A DNA stretch of 11,589 nucleotides from an uncultured Burkholderiales bacterium (GTDB lineage Bacteria > Pseudomonadota > Gammaproteobacteria > Burkholderiales > Burkholderiaceae_C): positions 1 through 11,589 of the forward strand of contig CAIQIL010000440.1 in assembly GCA_903871865.1 (NCBI GenBank), in the 5' to 3' direction. The number at the start of each line of letters is the position of its first letter. Within the stretch, counting starts at the first letter, position 1. A program made the position numbers and the translations under genes. Positions 6,988 through 11,589 of this stretch are shown piece after piece. Below the pieces are notes generated by a model. The model had not been told where the DNA came from. It ran no database searches and saw only the letters and a program-made list of their open reading frames with translations.

Positions 6988-7416
6988 ATGCTGGTCCGAT
7001 TGCTGTACGCCAGCCGCGCCGTCGAGTCGCTCTCACCCGAAGTCATCGAAGACATCCTCGCCAGCTCGCGCAAGGGCAACCCGGCGAGCGGCATCACCGG
7101 GTTGCTGTGCCACAGCGGCGACATCTTCATGCAGGTGCTCGAAGGTGGCCGCGATGCCGTGGGCGCGCTCTACAACCGCATCGCCCGTGACCCGCGCCAC
7201 CGCGACGTCATCGTGCTGCATTACGAAGAGATCACCGAGCGGCGCTTTGCCGGCTGGACCATGGGCCAGGTCAACCTGAACCGCGTGAACCCGTCGATCC
7301 TGCTGAAGTACTCCGAACGGCCGGTGCTGGACCCCTACGCCGTGTCGGGCCAGGTGTCGATGGCGCTGCTGGAAGAGCTGATCGCCACGGCGTCCATCCT
7401 CAGCCGGCCTTGCTGA
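6988..7416 (+). CDS. Short BLUF-domain blue-light photoreceptor
   Basis: Flavin-binding blue-light sensor of 142 residues, a single BLUF domain plus a short C-terminal helical tail (PixD type), with no output domain. All residues of the photocycle are in place: Y7 (LLYAS), N31 (KGNPASGITG), Q49 (FMQVLEGG), W90 and M92 (RFAGWTMG), each exactly one position before its counterpart in Synechocystis PixD. It should therefore bind FAD and show the usual red shift on illumination, presumably signalling by protein-protein contact. The ATG lies 3 bp after the folE stop, with AAAGG inside the folE 3' end at a spacing of 8, so the two are co-translated. Its partner is unknown; FolE and the downstream products are the obvious candidates. 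Its TGA is in frame with the next gene. Confidence 0.95.
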   Translation: MLVRLLYASRAVESLSPEVIEDILASSRKGNPASGITGLLCHSGDIFMQVLEGGRDAVGALYNRIARDPRHRDVIVLHYEEITERRFAGWTMGQVNLNRVNPSILLKYSERPVLDPYAVSGQVSMALLEELIATASILSRPC

Positions 7417-7434
7417 GCTCTGCTTGACGCCCAC

Positions 7435-8481
7435 TTGAGCCCTGCTGACGCCGCACTCCCCGCGCTGCTACTGGGCCTGGACTTCAGCTGCGCACCCAGC
7501 GCCCGCAAGCCGCTCACCCTGGCCTGGGGCCGCCGCGCAGGCAGCGTGGTGAAACTCGACCGCGTGGACGAGCTGCCGACCCTGGCGGCATTGGAAGCCG
7601 TGCTGGCGCCAGGTGCGCGCCACGCCCTGACCAGCACGACCGATGCGGCTGCGACCCCTTCGGCTAGCGCATCGGGCGGCTTCATCGCCGCCTGCGACTT
7701 CCCCTTCGGCCTGCCCCGCGCCTTCGTGCATGCCCTGCAGCAACACGGCCCGGGCACCCTGCCCGCCGACCTGGCCGGACCGGCTTGCGATGCCACCGGG
7801 GCACCGCTCGAAGCCGAGCGCTTGGTCCGCGCCCTGCACCGCCATTGTGCAGACCGTGCCGGCTTCCAGCGCCTCATCGACGGCTGGGGCGACACCTGGC
7901 ACCCCGAACGCGCCGCAGCGCACCCCGGATCGAAGCTGCTGCACCGCGCCACCGACCAGGCCATGCCCGGGGTGTCGAGCACCAGCCCACTGCAGACCCG
8001 CTACGTGCCGGTTGGCAAGATGTATTTCGAGGGCCTGCGCCGCCTGGTCGATGCCGATGTCACCCTGCCCGGCCTGCGCGCCGGACGCGCCGAGGCCATC
8101 GCCCTGGAGGCCTACCCAGGCCTGCTCGCCTTCGAACTGCTGGGCCGGCGCAGCTACAAGAGCGACGCCAAAGCCAGCACCCCGGCGGAGGTGAGCGCGC
8201 AACAGGCCCGACTGATCGCCCGCATGGACCTGGTCGATGCGCTGGAGCAAGGCCGCAGCCAGCGCCTGTCCGGCGACATGGGTGGCGCGCACGGCTTGCG
8301 CCTCAAGCTCAGCGCCGCGCAGCGCGACCACCTGGTCTCCGACCCCAAAGGCGACCGCCTCGACGCCGTGCTCTGCCTGATGCAAGCCGCGTGGGCGCAG
8401 CGACAGCGTGAACAAGGCAACACCCACTGGGGCCTGCCCCCGGCCATGGACCCGGTCGAAGGATGGATACTCTCGGCATGA
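7435..8481 (+). CDS. DUF429 family protein (RNase H-like fold expected)
   Basis: Recognised as DUF429 from the N-terminal LGLDFSCAPSARKPLTLA (13-30), then ACDFPFGLPR (86-95), LEAYPGLLAFELLG (224-237) and the C-terminal KGDRLDAVLCLMQAA (305-319). The recurring acids D15, D88, E225 and D307/D310 match the pattern expected of an RNase H-like nuclease fold, but no substrate is known. The length from the TTG start is 348 residues, normal for the family. The start is uncertain: the only usual start codon upstream of the conserved N-terminus is TTG at 7435, without a clear ribosome site, 18 bp after the BLUF stop. The frame is open back to that very stop codon, so translation is coupled to the BLUF gene or arises by readthrough. 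Residues 67-80 are a low-complexity Ala/Ser/Thr insert. The stop overlaps the next start as ATGA. Confidence 0.85.
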   Translation: MSPADAALPALLLGLDFSCAPSARKPLTLAWGRRAGSVVKLDRVDELPTLAALEAVLAPGARHALTSTTDAAATPSASASGGFIAACDFPFGLPRAFVHALQQHGPGTLPADLAGPACDATGAPLEAERLVRALHRHCADRAGFQRLIDGWGDTWHPERAAAHPGSKLLHRATDQAMPGVSSTSPLQTRYVPVGKMYFEGLRRLVDADVTLPGLRAGRAEAIALEAYPGLLAFELLGRRSYKSDAKASTPAEVSAQQARLIARMDLVDALEQGRSQRLSGDMGGAHGLRLKLSAAQRDHLVSDPKGDRLDAVLCLMQAAWAQRQREQGNTHWGLPPAMDPVEGWILSA

Positions 8482-9341
8482 ACGAACTTGCTTTTTCCCA
8501 GACCGAAGTCCTGGGCCAACCCGCCATCGTCGTGCGCGCCCCGGACGGCGCCCAAGCCACCGTCTTGCTGCATGGCGGCCAAGTGGTCTCGTGTGTGCCT
8601 GCAGGCGCCGAAGAACAGCTGTACCTGTCGCCCGAAGCCGTGGCCGCACCCGGCATGGCCGTGCGCGGCGGTGTGCCCGTCATCTTCCCGCAGTTCGAGC
8701 TGCGCGGCCCTGACACCTCCCTGCCCCGCCACGGCCTGGCGCGCACGCGGACCTGGGCGCACGACACCAGCCGCATCGGCCGCGACCATGCGCAACTGAC
8801 CCTGGCCCTGAGCGACAGCGACGAGACCCGCGTGCTGTGGCCGCACGGCTTCCGCCTGGAGCTGACGATCTCGGTCGAGGCCAACCGCCTGGACCTGGAG
8901 CTGTACGCAGAAAACACCGGTGACACGCCCTGGCCATTCACCGCCGCCCTGCACACCTACCTGGCCGTGTCGGAGCTGCCCCATGTTCGGCTGCAAGGCC
9001 TCGAAGGCCACCGCTTCATCGACCGCCTGCTGGGCGGCGAGACCCTGGAAGACCACCCCGAGAAGCGTTTCCACGGCGAGATCGACCGCATCTACGCCCA
9101 TGTGCGCGGTGACCTGCTGCTGCGCGATGGCCCGCGCCGCCTGCGCATCGACGCCCAGGACATGCCCGACACCGTGCTGTGGAACCCCGGCCCCGAATCG
9201 TGCGCCAAGCTGGCCGACATGCCCGCCGATGGCTGGCGCCACATGCTGTGCGTCGAGGGTGGCCGCATCCTGGAGCCGATCACGCTGGCGCCCGGCGAAG
9301 ACTGGACGGGCCGCCAGAGCTTCACGCTCGAAGCGATGTGA
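8478..9341 (+). CDS. D-hexose-6-phosphate mutarotase, YeaD-like (aldose 1-epimerase family)
   Basis: Expected to interconvert alpha and beta anomers of glucose-6-phosphate or a related sugar phosphate in the cytoplasm. It has 287 residues, normal for the family. Typical motifs appear in order: VRGGVPVIFPQF (62-73), LPRHGLARTRTW (82-93) with H85, WPHGFRLEL (121-129), ALHTYLAVSEL (157-167) with H159, and MLCVEGG (256-262) with E260, followed by APGEDWTGRQ. The two histidines and the glutamate fit the active-site set of galactose-mutarotase-fold enzymes. The ATG at 8478 overlaps the DUF429 stop as ATGA, which indicates translational coupling. An in-frame ATG at 8463 would add five residues, but AAGG directly abuts it, so I prefer 8478. 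It is the last gene of the folE-BLUF-DUF429 run and converges on the sco gene. Confidence 0.92.
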   Translation: MNELAFSQTEVLGQPAIVVRAPDGAQATVLLHGGQVVSCVPAGAEEQLYLSPEAVAAPGMAVRGGVPVIFPQFELRGPDTSLPRHGLARTRTWAHDTSRIGRDHAQLTLALSDSDETRVLWPHGFRLELTISVEANRLDLELYAENTGDTPWPFTAALHTYLAVSELPHVRLQGLEGHRFIDRLLGGETLEDHPEKRFHGEIDRIYAHVRGDLLLRDGPRRLRIDAQDMPDTVLWNPGPESCAKLADMPADGWRHMLCVEGGRILEPITLAPGEDWTGRQSFTLEAM

Positions 9342-9346
9342 TGGCT

Positions 9347-9389
9347 GGCGGCCTGTGGGCTTAGCGCGAGACCTGAGCCCGAAACCGCC
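9347..9389. terminator. Nested inverted repeat between convergent genes, possible bidirectional terminator
   Basis: Within the 53-bp gap between the mutarotase and sco stops, GGCGG (9347-9351) pairs with CCGCC (9385-9389). Inside it GGGCT (9357-9361) pairs with AGCCC (9376-9380) around a 14-base loop. Position and symmetry fit a shared terminator. The internal bulge and the absence of T-runs make it weak. Confidence 0.35.
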
Positions 9390-9394
9390 AAGGC

Positions 9395-10054
9395 TCAGCC
9401 GGCCGCGCTCAGCAGCTGCTTGAGGTCGGCCGTGAGGGCGTCCACGCCCAGGCCGTAACGCACGAACAGGCGCACCTGACCTGCCGGGTCGAACACGTAG
9501 GCACCGGCCGTGTGGTCCAGGGTGTAGCCGCCACCTGAGGTGGGCACCTTCTGGTAGAAGACCTTGAACTCGCGCGCGGTGGCGTCGATGTCGGCCAGCG
9601 AGCCCGTCAGGCCGATGAAGCTGGGGTCCATGCCCGTGAGGTAGGCCTTGAGCAAGACCGGCGTGTCGCGCTCCGGATCCACCGACACGAACACCCCCTG
9701 TACGCGCTCGCCATCGGCACCCAGCCTGCGGCGCACCTCGGCCAGTTCGGCCATGGTCGTGGGGCACACGTCCGGGCACTGCGTGAAACCGAAGAACACG
9801 AACACCACCTTGCCCTTGAACTCGGCCAGGTTGCGCGGTTTGCCATCGAAGTCATTGAGCTGCAAGCGCCGGGCGTAGTCCGCGCCGGTGATGTCCACCG
9901 CATTGAACTTCACCGTGGGCTTGGGCACGCCGCCAGGCTGCACCTTGTCGCACCCTGCGAGGGCTGCCAAAGTCAAAGGCAGGGCCACAGCGGCACCGGC
10001 CAGGCCGCCAGCCGATCGCAACACCGTGCGTCGGCCCATGTCGAGCTTGCTCAT
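9395..10054 (-). CDS. SCO1/SenC family copper chaperone, lipoprotein
   Basis: Thioredoxin-fold protein that delivers or redox-prepares copper for the CuA site of cytochrome c oxidase, on the periplasmic face. It has 219 residues. A twin-arginine-like, hydrophobic leader (GRRTVLRSAGGLAG... to about 34) ends in the lipobox LAGC with C35, so the mature protein should be lipid-anchored. The copper motif CPDVC is at C93-C97 and the third ligand is H181 in LDHTAG. Both are diagnostic of Sco proteins, as is the VSVDPERDTP segment (123-132). The ATG at 10054 lies 27 bp after the cyoE stop and has no strong ribosome site. A GC-rich dyad (10064-10077) occupies the expected site. It is the last gene of the ctaA-cyoE-sco operon. 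Confidence 0.95.
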   Translation of the reverse strand: MSKLDMGRRTVLRSAGGLAGAAVALPLTLAALAGCDKVQPGGVPKPTVKFNAVDITGADYARRLQLNDFDGKPRNLAEFKGKVVFVFFGFTQCPDVCPTTMAELAEVRRRLGADGERVQGVFVSVDPERDTPVLLKAYLTGMDPSFIGLTGSLADIDATAREFKVFYQKVPTSGGGYTLDHTAGAYVFDPAGQVRLFVRYGLGVDALTADLKQLLSAAG

Positions 10055-10063
10055 GTTCGGGGT

Positions 10064-10077
10064 GGCGCCCAGGCGCC
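10064..10077 (-). promoter_or_regulatory. GC-rich dyad in the cyoE-sco gap
   Basis: GGCGCC occurs twice, separated by two bases. In the minus-strand RNA it can fold as a 5-bp stem with a four-base loop, 10-23 nt upstream of the sco ATG. It could limit ribosome access to sco. Chance is quite possible in sequence this rich in GC. Confidence 0.25.
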
Positions 10078-10081
10078 GAGG

Positions 10082-11056
10082 TCAGATCGTCCAGTAATGG
10101 TCGACCAGCAAGGCCGCGAACATCAGCATGAGGTGCACGATGGAGAAGCGGAAGGTCTTGCGGGCCAGTTCGTCACTGTAACGCCGCCACAGCGCAAAGG
10201 CGTATCCCATGAACATCAGCCCCAGCACCACCGCCGAGACCAGGTAGATCCAGCCGCTCATGCCGTAGATGAAGGGCAACAGGCTGCCCGCCAGCAGGAT
10301 GACGGTGTAGAGCAGCACGTGCAGGCGCGTGAAGGCATTGCCGTGGGTCACGGGCAGCATGGGCAGGCCGGCGCGGGCATAGTCTTCGACGCGGTACAGC
10401 GCCAGCGCCCAGAAGTGCGGCGGCGTCCACAGGAAGATGATGAGGCAGAGCATCAGCGCCTCGGGCTCGACGGCACCGCGCATGGCAGCCCAGCCCAGCA
10501 CAGGCGGCATCGCCCCCGAGGCCCCGCCGATGACGATGTTTTGCGGCGTCATTGGCTTGAGCACCACGGTGTACACGATGGCGTAGCCGACGAAGGTGGC
10601 CAGGGTCAGCCACATGGTCAGCAGGTTGACCCACAGGCCGAGGATGGCCATGCCGGCGGCGCACAGCACGGCGCTGAACAGCAGCGTGTGCTTGCGGCTA
10701 AGTTCGCCCCGGGCCGTGGGCCGCCAGGCCGTGCGCTTCATGCGGGCGTCGATGCCCTGCTCGATGAGGCAATTGAAGGCTGCGGCCGAACCCGCCACCA
10801 ACCAGATGCCGATGCAGGCCGCCAGGGCCTTGAGCGCCTCGGCCGCCGAAGGCACGCCAGGCACGGCCAGCAGCATGCCGATGACGGCACAGAACACAAT
10901 GAGCTGCACCACGCGGGGTTTGGTCAGCACGTGGTACTGGCGCCAGACGGCGAGCGGGCGCACGGCAGAAGTGGGGCCCGAAGCGGGGGCCGATGCCTGG
11001 GCCGAAGCGGACAGGGTGGCCGTGGAAACCGTGGAAGGCGCGAAGGTGTCGGACAT
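10082..11056 (-). CDS. cyoE: Heme O synthase (protoheme IX farnesyltransferase), CyoE/CtaB
   Basis: Polytopic inner-membrane prenyltransferase of the UbiA superfamily; it adds a farnesyl group to heme B to give heme O, the substrate of CtaA. It has 324 residues. The first Asp-rich motif is in [19 protein letters not shown] (95-113). The cyoE signature [20 protein letters not shown] (166-185) follows. The second motif region is [20 protein letters not shown] (214-233) with D225. About eight or nine hydrophobic segments are spread over 48-320. The first 35 residues are an Ala/Ser/Thr-rich tail that the core does not need. The frame is open further upstream to 11317, but there it overlaps the end of ctaA in another frame, so the ATG at 11056, 26 bp after the ctaA stop, is the natural start. 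Its ribosome site is weak, consistent with co-translation. Confidence 0.96.
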   Translation of the reverse strand: MSDTFAPSTVSTATLSASAQASAPASGPTSAVRPLAVWRQYHVLTKPRVVQLIVFCAVIGMLLAVPGVPSAAEALKALAACIGIWLVAGSAAAFNCLIEQGIDARMKRTAWRPTARGELSRKHTLLFSAVLCAAGMAILGLWVNLLTMWLTLATFVGYAIVYTVVLKPMTPQNIVIGGASGAMPPVLGWAAMRGAVEPEALMLCLIIFLWTPPHFWALALYRVEDYARAGLPMLPVTHGNAFTRLHVLLYTVILLAGSLLPFIYGMSGWIYLVSAVVLGLMFMGYAFALWRRYSDELARKTFRFSIVHLMLMFAALLVDHYWTI

Positions 11057-11082
11057 GTTCAAGGCTCGGTAAGCTGCTTCGA

Positions 11083-11589
11083 CTATGACGCAGTCGGGTG
11101 CGCGGCTCCAGGGTGATGTCCCTGATGTCGCGCGGGCTTGGCTTGCCCTGGGTGCCCCTGTTGCACAGCGTGTGCCAGATGCCCGATCGCACCGCGCGGC
11201 AGCACCCACAGCCGCACCAGCCAGGCCACCAGCAAGGCCGCACCCAGCGTGTGGGCCAGGGCCGCCACCAGGGGCCAACCCAGCACCACGTTGCTCAGGC
11301 CGGAAGCCAGCTGCCAAAGCAGCAAGCCGACCAGCACGCGGGCCTCGCGCCGCCAGGGCCGTGCACCGCCCAAATGACCGCCCAAATCAACGCCCACCTG
11401 CCAGCGCCCCAGGCGCCAGGCGTAGGTGGCCAAGGCCAGCGCCACAACCAGCGCCAGGCAACGGTGCGCCAGGTGGATGGCCGTCAGCCCCGCCAGGGTC
11501 AGGTAGCCAGCCTCGCTGTCGCCGCCCAGCGGGCGCAACAGGTGGAAGCCGGCGCGGAAATCGGTGTCGGGCCACCACTGGCCCTGGCA
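11083..11589 (-). CDS. ctaA: Heme A synthase CtaA/COX15, C-terminal part
   Basis: Oxidises the heme O methyl group to make heme A for aa3-type cytochrome c oxidase; inner membrane. The frame enters at the right edge and ends in TAG, showing the last 168 residues. Diagnostic features, numbered from the edge, are [11 protein letters not shown] (1-11), AIHLAHR (37-43) with H39 and H42, and [29 protein letters not shown] (92-120, quoted in part by its [11 protein letters not shown] core) with H113. The histidines fit the heme-ligand positions of the C-terminal four-helix half. After the last membrane helix there is a hydrophilic tail of about 37 residues with seven histidines, which is longer than I expect for the family. 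It is the first visible gene of the operon ahead of cyoE; its start lies outside the window. Confidence 0.95.
   Translation of the reverse strand, partial: CQGQWWPDTDFRAGFHLLRPLGGDSEAGYLTLAGLTAIHLAHRCLALVVALALATYAWRLGRWQVGVDLGGHLGGARPWRREARVLVGLLLWQLASGLSNVVLGWPLVAALAHTLGAALLVAWLVRLWVLPRGAIGHLAHAVQQGHPGQAKPARHQGHHPGAAHPTAS

Noticed and set aside
8154..9779. Minus-strand 541-codon frame across the mutarotase gene and the end of sco
   Set aside because: It runs antisense to a well-supported mutarotase and overlaps sco in another frame; no domain is visible in its translation.
10097..11116. Plus-strand 339-codon frame antisense to cyoE
   Set aside because: The translation is Gln/His/Gly-rich, with the appearance of the complement of a hydrophobic membrane protein. 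CyoE motifs on the other strand are decisive.
11057..11317. 87-residue N-terminal extension of CyoE
   Set aside because: It overlaps the conserved end of CtaA in another frame and adds Gly/Ala/Arg-rich sequence; the ATG at 11056 fits the family.
1..11589. tRNA, rRNA, CRISPR array, insertion sequence, phage or att-site
   Set aside because: I saw no cloverleaf-like segment, regularly spaced repeats, transposase or integrase motifs, or long terminal repeats. This was reading by eye, so a covariance-model search could still find a small RNA.

Overview
The window is high-GC DNA whose codon use, gene order and protein families suggest a betaproteobacterium of the order Burkholderiales, close to the Comamonadaceae/Leptothrix/Aquabacterium group. 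No species can be named from the sequence. The coding is dense, with ten genes (two cut by the window edges) and no tRNA, rRNA, CRISPR array, insertion sequence or phage gene.

Left block (1-4906, all minus strand): part of a type VI secretion (T6SS) locus, transcribed leftwards. It begins with a membrane-anchored M15/VanY-type peptidoglycan peptidase of the TagX type. Next is a 601-residue protein with an N-terminal transmembrane hairpin and what looks like a degenerate ketosynthase (thiolase-fold) domain. Then comes the N-terminal 653 residues of TssM/IcmF, which runs off the left edge. The peptidase plausibly opens the cell wall for assembly of the TssJLM membrane complex. The role of the ketosynthase-like protein is unknown, and it is the most novel element here.

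Middle block (5014-9341, plus strand): first a single-pass membrane protein of unknown function, with an Ala/Pro/Thr-rich periplasmic region and four C-terminal cysteines, divergent from tagX. After a 174-bp gap containing a perfect 16-bp dyad comes a compact run of four genes: a divergent GTP cyclohydrolase I (folE), a short BLUF blue-light photoreceptor, a DUF429 protein, and a YeaD-like D-hexose-6-phosphate mutarotase. Spacings are 3 bp, 18 bp and an ATGA overlap, so these four are probably one operon. The DUF429 frame continues from the BLUF frame across one TGA and has only a TTG start without a clear ribosome site.

Right block (9395-11589, minus strand): a cytochrome c oxidase assembly operon, ctaA (heme A synthase, 3' part only), then cyoE/ctaB (heme O synthase), then a Sco lipoprotein. 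It makes heme O, then heme A, and delivers copper to the oxidase, so the organism respires aerobically with an aa3-type oxidase. It converges on the mutarotase gene across a 53-bp gap containing a nested inverted repeat.
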